Made by a program: the position numbers and the translations under genes. From positions 24,330,073-24,394,072 of the forward strand of contig NC_063181.1 in assembly GCF_023159225.1 (NCBI RefSeq): a stretch of 64,000 bases of DNA, written 5' to 3'. Source of the DNA: Perognathus longimembris pacificus (Eukaryota > Chordata > Mammalia > Rodentia > Heteromyidae). Below are positions 10,693 through 21,312 of this stretch, piece after piece; position 1 is the stretch's first letter; each line of letters opens with the position of its first letter. The notes beneath the pieces are model-generated. The model worked only from the letters and a program-made list of their open reading frames with translations, was not told where the DNA came from and searched no databases.

Positions 10693-11130
10693 GCTGCAAC
10701 CATCCTAAGGCCAACTGAACAACAACAACAACAACAGAAGGGTGGGTGATATTTAGAATCCATGATTATTCTCCACTGCCACCCTCCTGTGTTAGAAACC
10801 TTCAAGAAGCCAAGAAGCTAAACCCTACGAATGGTTATCCATGCTGATGCTGCCAGACCACAGCGAGATAATGTGCTTGTAGAAACTGCAATAGGCTCCA
10901 TGGCTACTGAATTTCTCCTAGCTGAGCAAAAACTTAGGTTCATGTACCATCACTAGTGCCATTGCTACTGCCAAGGACTTCAACCAATGAAAATAGAAAA
11001 TGGGCCTTTCAACTTCCTTCTAGATTCCCCCCAGCATCGCCCATTGGTGCAGCCTAACTGAAAGCCAACTGGCTGGGGAGTCTGGAGCATGTAATTTACA
11101 GGTGTCTAACCCTCTTATAAAGAAGAATAG

Positions 11131-11328
11131 GGGGGCTGGGGATATGGCCTAGTGGCAAGAGCGCTTGCCTCGTATACTTGAAGCCCTGGGTTCAATTCCC
11201 CAGAACCACATATACAGAAAATGGCCAGAAGTGGCACTGTGACTCAAGCGGCAGAGTGCTAGCCTTGAGCAAAAAGAAGCCAGGGACAGTGCTCAGACCG
11301 AGTCCACACCCCAGGACTGGCAAAAAAA
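11131..11328 (+). mobile_element. IDL-Geo SINE
   Basis: Full-length dimer. Target duplications AAAGAAGAATAG lie at 11119-11130 and 11329-11340. Confidence 0.93.
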
Positions 11329-11805
11329 AAAGAAGAATAGGGAGAGTGGGAATGTAAGAGAGCCAATCAGTAGCCAGCACCACGTGGGACTTACACACAG
11401 ATGTTTCCCATAGCACTGATCTGTGTATATGTCCAGATGTTTTCCATTTGGTCTGTTTGAAGTAAAGTGAACATGTGTTGAATGGTTCAAAACTTCTGAT
11501 AGAACACTATCACACCCTATTTAATCACCTGACAATTAGACCCCACTTCTATCTAGCCATTTACTCTTTTCTTCTTTAGGTTTGGCATAGTGTAAATTCT
11601 GACAGAAAGCTTGCATTTTATGTTAGTTTGCAAAATATGAATGGGATCTTTGCAGTCTCTTGCTTCGTGCTCATTTGAAATGCTTAAATGGGTGTACAGT
11701 TGTATATGTTGTAGGGGGCATCTTATGCAAAGGAGATATACAGTCTTCCATGAAATTGTCTCAAAGATGTTCATGGTTTTCTCTTCAAAAGTATCCATCA
11801 TTCTT

Positions 11806-12026
11806 GATTTTTTTATTATTATTATTTTTTTTTTGGCCAGTCCTGGGCCTTGGACTCAGGGCCTGAGCACGGTCCCTGGCTTCTTCCCGCTCAAGGCTAG
11901 CACTCTGCCACTTGAGCCACAGCACCGCTTCTGGCCGTTTTCTGTATATGTGGTGCTGGGGAATCGAACCTAGGGCCTCGTGTATCCAAGGCGGGCACTC
12001 TTGCCACTAGGCTATATCCCCAGCCC
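11806..12026 (-). mobile_element. IDL-Geo SINE
   Basis: Reverse orientation; the tail on plus is a T/ATT-rich run (11806-11836). Target duplications CCATCATTCTT flank it near 11795-11805 and 12027-12037. Confidence 0.92.
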
Positions 12027-12039
12027 CCATCATTCTTTA

Positions 12040-12845
12040 TTAATGATTGCACATGCAGTCAGCTGGCTCCATGAGAATGGGAATAGTAATTCTATTGAAC
12101 TGGTAATAAACTATCTCTTCAAGCACGGTTACTTCTTAAACATCTGATGCTTAGATTTTCTTTTAGGTCTTTTAGGTCTGCTAGTCCTGATTTTTCTTTT
12201 ATGGGTCCAACTATGTTGCCTGATTTAAAAAAAAAAAAAAAAAAGGAGTCCTGGGAGGAAAACAAAGGGACAAAGGGATGCGATAGATCAGAGCCACTTT
12301 GACAAATGAGGTATGGTGATAGCTTAGGGAAAAACTCTCCCTATCTCAGAATTAGTTCCAAGACAAAATTAGATCTTACTCAACATCGTAAGTGTTTGAA
12401 AATATAGAAAGGGAAGGGATTTTGTTTTGGAAGTGCCGTTTTGTCGTGGCGTCTTACATCTGCTTTTATACCGGGCTGCCCTAAGGCAATTCCAGATTCA
12501 TGAAGCAGAAGCAGGTGTGACAGATGATCCAGGACAGAGGTTAAGAGATACAGCTGTCCATGAGATGTCACACGCTCCTGGAGATGGTGTATTCCAAGGA
12601 AGTTTAAAGATGCAAACCAACATGTATTGAATCCCTACTATGTGATAGCTATGCTCTACCACTTTCTCACTGTAGTTCTGGCAACAGTCACATGGCTTTA
12701 TCTCTTTTAGAACAGGGAAATAGGAATCACATACTAGGTAGGCAGAATTGTATGTCTTGTTTTGTTCTTCCATGGGCCAATATGTGTGAATTCCTGTAAC
12801 TAGGGCAAGAAGTAGAGAAAAGTAGCCTTCGTTTCTCACATGTCC
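12040..12845. other. Mostly unique sequence; poly(A) run at 12228-12244
   Basis: No gene recognised. A 17-base A run at 12228 lies between tgcctgattt and ggagtcc, but no retroelement body is visible next to it. The 119-codon minus frame at 12498-12857 has no recognisable motif. Confidence 0.4.
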
Positions 12846-12849
12846 TATG

Positions 12850-12975
12850 CCAGGCATTCTGCTGTGTGCTTAGCACAAATTGCTTACTTTAGCCTTCCTG
12901 AGTATCCTGAACAGTAGGTACTTGCACTCCATTTCAGAGTAGGAAATAAAGTCCAGTATTGTGGAAATAGAGGAT
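12850..12975 (-). mobile_element. MIR SINE fragment
   Basis: Reverse MIR signature: gtgcttagcacaaattgctt, ctgaacagtaggtacttgca, ccatttcagagtaggaaat. Confidence 0.55.
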
Positions 12976-13084
12976 TAGAACTCAGGTTTGGCGTACTACA
13001 AAGTCTATTCTTTTTCTGTGGTATCTGCTGCCTCATAATCTACTTTTGGAGTCACAGTGTAAGCGTCTAAGTATGTAGGATCCC

Positions 13085-13280
13085 ATAATCCCAGCAGTTC
13101 AGGAGACTGAGGTTAGGAAGATCACAATTCAAGGCCTGCCTGGACTAAGTGTTCCTAGAACCTCACCTCAACCAATGAAAAGCTGGGTGCAATGTTCATG
13201 TCTGTTTCCCCAGAAAACATAAATAATAGAATTACATTCCAGAGCTCCCTGGGAAAAAGTGAGGCACTATTTAAAAAAAA
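13085..13280 (+). mobile_element. Old B1-like SINE
   Basis: Degraded 7SL-type sequence (cataatcccagcagttcagg, gaggttaggaagatcacaat, caaggcctgcctgg) ending in an A-rich stretch near 13270. Confidence 0.55.
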
Positions 13281-13299
13281 CAAAACACAAAACAGTGAA

Positions 13300-13395
13300 A
13301 GCAAAATTGGCTAAGGGCATAGCTCAAGTGCTAGAGTGCCTGCCTAGCAAGCATGAGGCCCTGAGTTTAAACCCAGTGCCACACCCACACAAAAG
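13300..13395 (+). mobile_element. ID-type (tRNA-Ala-like) SINE
   Basis: ID-type order: ggctaagggcatagctcaag, agagtgcctgcctagcaagc, atgaggccctgagtttaaac. This older ID form lacks the Geo monomer and follows the B1-like unit. Confidence 0.65.
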
Positions 13396-13823
13396 TAATA
13401 AGAATCAAAACAATAGTGTACTTGTAAACAGCAATGCTGAGTAGAATCATATAAGAACCAGACAATTGGCTTGGATGTCTCCGATACAGAAAGACGTGGC
13501 TGGGCAGGGTGATCTCATCACAGTTCTTTGATTCTGTAGCCCTTTCACTGCCTGTGACTCAGAAGTTGAGAGAGAAAAAAGTGACTTCTTTTTCCAGAAT
13601 CCAGTTGAAAGTTTTGGACCCAGTTAAACATTTCTTCTGACTTCCCGCATATTGGGCCCTCCTGCTGTCATTCATCCTGCCTGCATCCCTATTTGTAGAG
13701 CTGCCTTCATGGAGCAAGCTCTTCTCAAGACATACAAGATCATTCCAAGAGGTTGCGGTATAGATTGGCAGGGCAGAGCCTGTTCTTTGACTAGTATCCC
13801 TAGAAACCCATTGCATAGGGATA

Positions 13824-13827
<4 letters not shown>

Positions 13828-13865
<38 letters not shown>
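13828..13865. repeat. (TA)n microsatellite
   Basis: About 38 bp of uninterrupted alternating A/T. Confidence 0.95.
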
Positions 13866-13868
<3 letters not shown>

Positions 13869-14015
13869 ACCTGGTCAGTTGTAAAAATGCATGAACTTCA
13901 AAAAACCAACTCCACTATTTTTAAGAAAGCTAGAACCAATGAAGCCAATTTCATGGACTCTCATTAGGCTTTTCAAGAAAAATTTAAACAAGTATAAAGT
14001 ATTAAGAATTGAAAT

Positions 14016-14214
14016 GGGGGGCTGGGGATATGGCCTAGTGGCAAGAGTGCTTGCCTCGTATACATGAGGCCCTGGGTTCCATTCCCCAGCACCACATATA
14101 TGGAAAACGGCCAGAGGGGGTGCTGTGGCTCAAGTGGCAGAGTGCTAGCCTTGAGCAAGAAGCCAGGGACAGTGCTCAGGCCCTGAGTCCAAGCCCCAGG
14201 ACTGGCCAAAAAAA
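14016..14214 (+). mobile_element. IDL-Geo SINE
   Basis: Full-length dimer flanked by near-identical repeats aagaaYtgaaatgggg (about 14004-14019 and 14215-14230). Confidence 0.92.
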
Positions 14215-14228
14215 AAGAACTGAAATGG

Positions 14229-14711
14229 GGCTTGGCAATGGTGGCTCACACCTGGAATCCTAGCTACTCAGAAGCTTGAAATCTGAGGATCACAGTTCAA
14301 AGCCAACCTGGGCAGGAAAGGTTGTGAGATTCTTATCTCCAATTAATTACCACAAAGCTAGAAGTAGAGATGTGACCCAAAGTGGTAGAATGCTAGCCTT
14401 GAGCAAAAAGGCTCAGGGTTGCTAGGTGCCAGTGTCTCATACCTATAATCCTAGTTACTCAGGAGGCTGAGATCTGAGAACCACGGTTCAAAGCCAGCCA
14501 GGACAGAAAACTTCCCAAGAGACTCTTAAATTCAATTAACCACTCCCAAACTGGAAGTCGTGCTGTGGCTCAGGTGGCAGAGTGCTAGCCATGAGCACAA
14601 AGAGACTCGGGGACAGTGCCCAGGACCTGAGTTCAAGCCCCACCCTGACAAGAAGAAAAGAAAAGGTTCAGGGTCAATGTCCAGGCTCTTAGTTCAAGCC
14701 CCATAACTGAC
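14229..14711 (+). mobile_element. B1-Geo SINE split by a second B1-Geo SINE
   Basis: The host SINE runs 14229-14419 and resumes at 14661-14711 (ggttcagggtcaatgtccag, gttcaagcccc). Its right monomer is interrupted by another dimer. Confidence 0.82.
14420..14660 (+). mobile_element. B1-Geo SINE nested inside the previous one
   Basis: Complete dimer (gctaggtgccagtgtctcat ... gagttcaagccccaccctgac) inserted in the host's right monomer. Flanked by aaaaggYtcagggt at 14406-14419 and 14661-14674. Confidence 0.85.
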
Positions 14712-14797
14712 AAAAGAAAGAAAGAAGGAAAAAAGAAAGGGAGGGAGGGAGGGAGGAAGAAAGGAAGGAAGGGAAGGGAAGGGAAGGGAAGGAAAAA
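14712..14797. repeat. Purine-rich simple repeat (GAAA/GGGA/GGAA)n
   Basis: About 85 bp of purines on plus; it grew from the A-rich tail of the host SINE. Confidence 0.9.
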
Positions 14798-15476
14798 GAA
14801 TTTGAGTAGCATCATTAAACAAAGTAAGATGCCAAGAACAAATATATTACCATTTACTTAAATTGTTTCCTCTTAAAATTTGGTCTCATTAACAGTAATG
14901 TCCACCTGTAGCTTCTAGTCATGTCCTGACTCACCCCATCCTGCTCCCATCCCCTGTAGACAGAAAAAGACAATCTTATACTATGGGGAAATTTCTAGCT
15001 AAAAATTCCTTTTCTTTTACCATTTTGTCCTCATAACCTAATTCCATAAAAAGGCTCCCTGGTCAAAGCATTACACATGTAATCCAAGCAGAACTCAAAA
15101 ATGAAGGTTGGAGAGAGAATCTAAGAATTGAAGGTCATAAAATAGGCTATTTTAGGTGAATATGACTATAGAAAAATGTCTTTAGACATCATGTTGTGAA
15201 AGAAAAAGAAATCACTACTGGGACGTAGTTAAGTCTGAGGGATCACTTCTTTGAACATATCCATATCTTGCAAAGGGTAGGAAAGGCAGTAATGGCCACT
15301 TTGTCAAATAAGATATGCCTCATAGTGATTTCTTAAGAGGTTTTAAGACAGGTTGTTTTGTAACTCTCACTGGATTCCAAAATGGCATTCAAAATGTCAC
15401 TTTCCTGTCTTTAACTTTAATTCCTCTTTCATCTGTGGAACAGCAAATGCTACTATAGAAATAAGCTTTACTCAAC

Positions 15477-15688
15477 TGAATGTCATGGCTCACATCTGTA
15501 ATCCTAGTTACTCAGGAGGCTGAGATCTAAGATCAAAACCAGTCTGGGTCAAAAAGTTACTGAGACTCTTATCTCCATTGAACCACCACAAAGCCACAAG
15601 GTGAGGTGTAGCTCAAGTGTTAGAGTGCCAGACTTACGTGAAAAAACTAAGGGTCAAATGCTTAAACTTGAGTTCAAGCCTGGCACAG
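15477..15688 (+). mobile_element. B1-Geo SINE
   Basis: Left: catggctcacatctgtaatc, ctcaggaggctgagatctaa. Right: ggtgtagctcaagtgttaga, gagttcaagcctggc. Confidence 0.8.
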
Positions 15689-15691
15689 CGA

Positions 15692-15751
<60 letters not shown>

Positions 15752-15803
15752 CACAGAGACAGAGAGAGAGACAGAGACAGAGAGAGACAGAGAGAGACAG
15801 AGA
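15689..15803. repeat. (GA)n / (GAGACA)n microsatellite
   Basis: About 115 bp of GA and ACAGAG units; it begins at the 3' end of the preceding SINE, a usual seed for such arrays. Open frames here are repeat artefacts. Confidence 0.95.
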
Positions 15804-15804
15804 A

Positions 15805-16735
15805 AAACAATGAACTTGGTTTAAATTGGGACATTTTTTAAAGGCAAGGCCAGTAAAACATTAAGAAACTACTTGAAGCATTTGGAAGGTAACTTTCTTG
15901 CATTTCCAGACCCTGTTCCATGAGACAGTGCTTATAGGTGCAACTATTTGCTTGCTTGTTTGATTCAGCAAATCTTTGTGCATCCACACCCTCCTCATTT
16001 CAGGTATCAGATTTAAAACTGGGGTGGCAAGCTTGATATTGGCCCTGGTATTCAAAAGGCGAGGCATGAAGTAGAGTGGACCTTGACCTTCAATTAACAC
16101 ACAATCTCCACAATCCACTGAACACCAATCATCCTACTGCATGCACAACCCTAGCAGCTGTATTTTTCCATATGCCTGGTAGTCAAGGACAGAGATGAAG
16201 AGAAAAGCCTGGAAAGTTGACACAATACAGTCAAGTGAAGTGGGTAGGCTGTGGACAGAAAGAAAAAGAACTTACATTTTGTTTTTAAACTGCTGCCAAA
16301 AGATAAGGTTGTTTATGTAACTTTTAATACCAAGAGAAGGAGGATTATGAAACCAGAGTGGAAAGAATAATACTCAGTAAATAAATACACAAGAATGGCT
16401 GGTAAGGGACTGAGTGTGTAAATGTACACAACGTAATCATTTTTGTAAAATTACCTATTAAAGATAGGATATCTGATTTCATTTTCTTTGTACAGAGTGA
16501 TTATCTGCAGTCTGCTTTCTGAAAAAGCTTATCCAAAGAAGCATAGAACTACAGATAGAAGTCTTCTAATAGACTTTCCGGTCCTAGGTGCCCAACGGCT
16601 CTATTATGGGCTTCTGGGTCACTGAGAAAAGGCTTTGAGAACCACTGAAACTGAAAGGGAGTGGTATTAAAAAATGTAAATAATATGCACATCAATAATG
16701 TGCCATGTCAAATCAGATCAAGTCTTTAATTGAAG
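15805..16735. other. No recognisable feature
   Basis: Unique-looking AT-rich sequence; no gene, SINE or L1 signature seen. Confidence 0.45.
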
Positions 16736-16739
16736 GGTA

Positions 16740-17391
16740 GTTTAGAGAAGTCTTGGGTTTTCCTTAGGCCTTAGGCTTCCCACCTTAGACCTTTAGGCCT
16801 TTTGATTTAGTCATCAAGCCTTCTTTATACCTTAGGCCTTCTACCTTAGGCCTTAGCTTTAGCTCTTCCACCTTAGGCCTTAGGCTTTCCTTAAGCATTT
16901 ACCTTAGGCATTGCACCTTAGGCTTTAGAAAGCCTTAGGATTTCTTCAGATCTTCTGCTTAAGGCCTTATTCCTTCCACATTAGGATTTAGTATTTCCTA
17001 AGGCCTTTGCCTTAAGCCTTCTGCCTTAGGCCTTTCTTAGGCCTTTTGTTTACATCCTTTGCCTAAGGTCTTCTGCCTTGGGCCTTAGTCTTTCTTTTTT
17101 AGGTCTTTTGTCTGCCTTAAAATATCTGTCTTAGAACTTAGGCTTTCTGTCTTTGGCTTTTCTTAGTCCTTCTGTCTTAGGCCTTTCTTCTTAGACTTGC
17201 CTTAGGCCTTTCACCTTCTACTTCTGACCTTAGGCCTTCACCTTAGGCCTGGGTTTTTCTTAGGTCTTCCATTTGAGACCTTTAGACCTACTGACTTAGG
17301 TTTTAGGCATTCCACCTTAGTGCAAGGCTTGCCTTAGGCCTTAGGGTCTTTGGCTTTCCAAAGGTCTTCCACTTCATGCCTGAGGACTTAG
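16740..17391. repeat. Degenerate CCTTAGGCCTT minisatellite, left part
   Basis: Dozens of imperfect copies of a unit of about 14 nt, CCTTAGGCCTTCTG/CAC. Variants include cttaggctttcc and cttagacctttagg. The same repeat resumes at 21069 on the far side of an LTR element. Confidence 0.93.
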
Positions 17392-17652
17392 TGAAAGCAT
17401 AGGTATCGGCCATCCCAGAGGACCATGCAGAGATAATCACAGGCAGGAGAAGAAGGTTCACAACTAAGGTGGGAGGTGCTCCTCCTGCCCCTCAGGTATC
17501 ATCAGCCGAGGGCGGGGTCATATTGCCAAAGGACAGAGTTTATGGGGGGGCATCTATAAGCTTACAGTGAGGAGTGGATCATTAGTGGATCATGGGTGGA
17601 TCTGGGGGCTAGTGGGAGGAGCTGAGGACCTGAGGCTAGGGAAATGCTAAAA
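17392..17652 (-). repeat. LTR of the ERV-like element, 3' copy in element orientation, internally deleted
   Basis: Collinear with 20686-21068 at both ends but missing about 107 bp between ggttcaca and actaaggtggg. The missing part holds the TATA box and poly(A) signal of the intact copy. The junction shares a short CAA homology. Confidence 0.9.
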
Positions 17653-17664
17653 TTCCCCCATTTG
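17653..17664 (-). promoter_or_regulatory. Polypurine tract of the ERV-like element
   Basis: The minus strand reads aaatgggggaatt directly before the 3' LTR, the expected position for second-strand priming. Confidence 0.65.
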
Positions 17665-18514
17665 TTGTTTATTAATAACAGAGGAGGGGTACCAGGCCAG
17701 GAGTATGGGCGGAGGTTGTCTCTTCCGGAGCTACTTCCTGCTGAAAAGGAGCGAAGTAGTCAGGGGTCCCTGATTTCTCATTTGGCCTGGTACCATCCAG
17801 TTTGGTTGGTAAAAGTCCTCATCATTTCCACGAGAATGGTTATCAGGGCCAATGGGTGTCATGGTCTCCTCTGGCTACCTCCTGCAGCTTGGGCACATCA
17901 AAGAGTCCCTGGGGCTGGGGTCTTTAGGGTCCAGATCTGAGCTGGGCACAGCAGTGTAGTAAGAGTATGGCCTTGAACTGCAAGTTTCCAGGTGGCGACC
18001 TGAGTGAGGGATGTTATCCTGTTAAAAGAGACTTTTGAAAAGGTCAGGCAAAAGGCTGACAAGTTAATAGGACCAGTTAACATGAACAACATGGGAGAAT
18101 ACACCCTGGGCACAAGCCAGAAAAGGTCCATTTGGAACATAAACCCAATTGTGGCTCATTACAAGGAAGGAGGAATAACTGGACTGAGGGCAGGAAGGAA
18201 GTGTTTAGGGATAGTGGACTACTTGGGAGTAACCAGTCAGAGGCTAATATATATATGTACAAATAGCAAGTAACAAAGGCAAGAATGCAAGTGTCTGTCC
18301 AGTTGGAAAATGGACAGGTATGGACATTAGGTGGGTAAACAACTATTCCTCTTGATCTCCCGGCTCTGATTAATTTTTGGAAGAGCAAGTTTTAATTGAC
18401 TCCATTTAAGATGAGACTTTATCTCCTCTTACTCCTCTCCATAGTTCCTTGTTGCCAAATAGACATTGTCCTGAAGGTCTAGGTGCTCATTGCTTGATAG
18501 CTGGTCCCAGGTGG

Positions 18515-18745
18515 CATTCACAGGGTTTGAACTCAAGGGCTGGGCACTGTCCCTGAGCACTTCTGCTGGAGGCTAGTGCTCTACCACTTGAGCCACGGTG
18601 TCGCTTTCAGCATTTGGCTGGTTCTCTTGAGCCAAGCTTCCAGTCTGGCTCTTTGCTGGTTAGTTGGGAGACGAGTTTTAGAGGGATTTTTTTCTCTGCC
18701 CGGGCTGGCTTCGAACTGCAATCCAAGGAGTCTTAGCCATAAAAG
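18515..18745 (-). mobile_element. B1-Geo SINE inside the ERV-like element
   Basis: Reverse orientation: gggtttgaactcaagggctg, ctctaccacttgagccacgg, gcccgggctggcttcgaact. It inserted after the ERV-like element. Confidence 0.8.
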
Positions 18746-20099
18746 CCCTTTTTATTTCCAATTAAAGCAACAGGAGAACAATAGGAGTAGAGCTTACCTG
18801 TAACTTGTTGAGAATTGACCAACAAGTACTTGCCAGAGTTCTGATGTAATACTTAGAGAACAGCAGACTGAATGAGATCCATGAGCCATCAAATCAAATC
18901 ATATCATTTAACCTTACTGGCAGGTGGAAGAGAGCACAAATGAATAACAATTAAGAGGGCAAAGGGTTAAGACAAGGTAAAAGTCTCAGCTTCAGCGGAT
19001 CCGAAGTGGCTGTGTCTTCCATCTCAAATCATCAGGCCTCTTTAGTCGTGTGTGATGGAGGCAGGCAAGAGAGATGGGTTGGATCTGGGCAAGGCTGTAG
19101 TGGCATCTCTCAGAGTCCCCTGGATAGATTGTCATTGCTGGGTTGCCTGCAAATTTCTACACAGACTTATTAAAGACATTTACTATGGCTTTTGTAGGCT
19201 GGTGCCCTACTGTCTTAAGCAGGGTGACAACTTTAAAAGGTTTTAGAAGGCTTGGGCCTTTAACCATCTTCCTAGTCATAAAATCCACACAGACCAAAGG
19301 CCAACCAGGTCTGCTCTCTGCAGCAGCCACAACAGTTTCTGAGACATGGAGGGGGAAGACACCAATGCTACCCCAATGCAACCCTGTGGCCATCAAACAC
19401 AACTCAGATGTTTTAACCTTGGAGTAAGTCTTGGTTGTAACTCTGTCATGATAGGCCTGCTATAAGCCGAACTCTAACACAGACATGTGGCACGGTGGCA
19501 TAATGGTGGCGGAGCTGGTCAGATCCTTAGCAGGCTCATAGCAAGACACATTCACCTTACAGCATTTGACAAGGTACATTTGAATTGAAGGCCACAGTTA
19601 GGGTTATGGGGAGCTCAAGTCTCCACATCCCTGCTCTGCCTGGAGGAATTTGAGGAATTTGGCATGCCCATTACCTGGGGGATGGGTGGGCTCCACCTCC
19701 AAGAGTTATTGGAACCTTGATGGAACCATGATGGCGCTCGCTAAGACCAATTTTATTGTCCACGTGGTTAATGCTAGAGAAAACAGGATTTAGCCAACAA
19801 CAAGCAGAACTTAACCGATCTCCAAGCTTAACAGACATCAATCAAAGCAGATGTTAAACAAATATTGGTACATTTGGAAGCTAGTACCAGCCCATCACAG
19901 GCAGGCAGGCAGAGTTTAGAGAGGCAGAAAGAGAGAGAGAGAAGAGAGAGAACTCCATCTGCCTGAGCGCTCATAGAAGTTATGTGAGTCCAAATTTGTA
20001 AGAGTGTGAGCAGCTTTAGACTGTTCCCCACTTGATGAGTGACCAGCGGAGCTGACCTAGAGATCAGTTGACTCCAAACACCCACAATTGCTGATTCCC

Positions 20100-20545
20100 T
20101 TGACCTAGCCCAGTGGCTTAAGGTCGGTGGCCCAGTGGCCTTCCCTGGGAGTGGGGCTCAGAAGTTGGAGCCAAGATTTGAGGTGGCCCAGTGAGTGGCC
20201 TTATGGAAAATCCAAGCTCCCGGCTAATGGTCACTCACCCTGGTGGGAGTTTCAAATCTGTTGTGGTGGATGATTGTGCCCCTCCCATGGTAAGTGATAT
20301 CGTCACCCCAATCACTGTGTCTCGGACTGAGTGCGGAGTGTGGCCCTGTGGCCGCGGCCCTGTGGCCCTATGCTACAGTCATTGAGTGGGCCTCGGAACT
20401 TGGCGCCAAGATTTTTGGTGTGGCCCTGAAGCCACGGCCCTGTGGCCCTACGGTAAAGCGGAAAATTGGATCCGAGCCCTCGTTTAGATGATCACTTACC
20501 TTGGGTGTGAGGACGAATTTGTAGATTGTCGTGGTGGATGGAAGT
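20100..20545 (-). repeat. Imperfect tandem duplication in the leader of the ERV-like element
   Basis: Two related blocks offset by about 235-268 bp: gccaagattt at about 20170 and 20405, gtggtggatg at 20263 and 20531, ggYcctgtggccc motifs between them. Each block carries a splice-donor-like sequence on minus (see findings). Confidence 0.6.
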
Positions 20546-20666
20546 AGAGCACTCAGTCAGGAGAAGTGACCTCGGTGGTCCTCTGAGTGGGCTTAGGACA
20601 GCAGAATAGGTCCCAGAGGCAGCTTGGACTCCCCAGAAATGGGGGAGCAAATCCACCGGGGAACCT

Positions 20667-20684
20667 ATCCTGGGTTCGTCACCA
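20667..20684 (-). promoter_or_regulatory. Primer-binding site, tRNA-Phe-like
   Basis: The minus strand right after the 5' LTR reads T then TGGTGACGAACCCAGGA. This differs from the tRNA-Phe primer-binding site I know from IAP-type elements by two substitutions and one missing base. The assignment is tentative. Confidence 0.5.
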
Positions 20685-20685
20685 A

Positions 20686-21068
20686 TGAAAGCATTGGTAT
20701 CAGCCATCCCAGAGGACCATGCGGAGATAATCACAGGCAGGAGAAGAAGGTTCACAAGGAGGTTTATTAGTGGGGCTATGGTTCCCACGGGAGAGGGAGC
20801 TACCTGGCATCTGCACCTTATCCAGGTGGCAGCTTCTCTCTCTGGTGTGTCTTTATACCTTCAAGCAACTAAGATGGGAGGTGCTCCGCCTGCCCCTCAG
20901 GTATCATCAGCTGAGGGCGGGGTCATGTTGCCAAATGGCAGAGCTTATGGGGGGGGTGGGGGGCATCTATAAGCTTACAGTGAGTAGGAGTGGCTCATTA
21001 GTGGATCATGGGTGGATCTGGGGGCTAGTGGGAGGAGCTGAGGACCTGAGGCTAGGGAAATGCTAACA
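20686..21068 (-). repeat. LTR of the ERV-like element, intact 5' copy (383 bp)
   Basis: On minus it has a TATA box (ggTATAAAgac, 20852-20857) and an AATAAA poly(A) signal (20763-20768) about 90 nt downstream, the normal U3-R spacing. Ends TG...CA. Confidence 0.9.
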
Positions 21069-21312
21069 CTTAAACTCTTAGCTGTAGGCCTTCCATTTAG
21101 GGCCTTCTTTAGGCCTTCCACCCTAGGCCTTAGACTTTAGGCCTTAGGCTTTTTTTTTTTTTTTTAAGCCTTCTGCTTTAGGCTTTCCATAGACCCCCCC
21201 ACGCTTTAATCATTAGGCCTTCTACCAAATGCCTTAGGCTTTAGGCCTTAGGCCTTCCACCTTAGGCTTTTTTTAGGCCTTCTGCCTTAGGCCTGAGGTC
21301 TTCCTTAGGATA
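21069..21312. repeat. Degenerate CCTTAGGCCTT minisatellite, right part
   Basis: The same unit as 16740-17391, with a T run at 21151-21164. It continues the array interrupted by the LTR element. Confidence 0.92.

Larger units (their letters stand above)
17392..21068 (-). mobile_element. Non-coding LTR retroelement (ERV-like), 3.7 kb, minus strand
   Basis: Two related LTRs (17392-17652 and 20686-21068) bound about 3.0 kb of internal sequence. Minus orientation follows from a purine tract next to the low-coordinate LTR and a primer-binding-site-like sequence next to the high-coordinate LTR. No long ORF and no recognisable gag, pol or env domain were found, so it is non-autonomous or decayed. 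A B1-Geo SINE interrupts it. LTR ends are TG...CA like (TGAAAGCA / TGCTAACA on plus). The flanks CTTAG and CTTAA are a possible 5-bp target duplication with one mismatch. Confidence 0.85.

Noticed and set aside
15601..15841. Arg-Glu repeat frames resembling an RE-rich protein
   Set aside because: Translation of the (GA)n/(GAGACA)n microsatellite next to a SINE.
16740..17391. CRISPR-like array because of regularly recurring CTTAGGCC
   Set aside because: Units are contiguous, degenerate and without unique spacers, in mammalian DNA; it is a minisatellite.
17898..18388. Minus frames near the 3' end of the LTR element as an env remnant
   Set aside because: The position would fit env, but no cleavage site, CX6CC or other envelope motif could be recognised.
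19157..19402. Minus frame in the LTR element as an integrase remnant
   Set aside because: No HHCC or DDE signature; similarity was only impressionistic.
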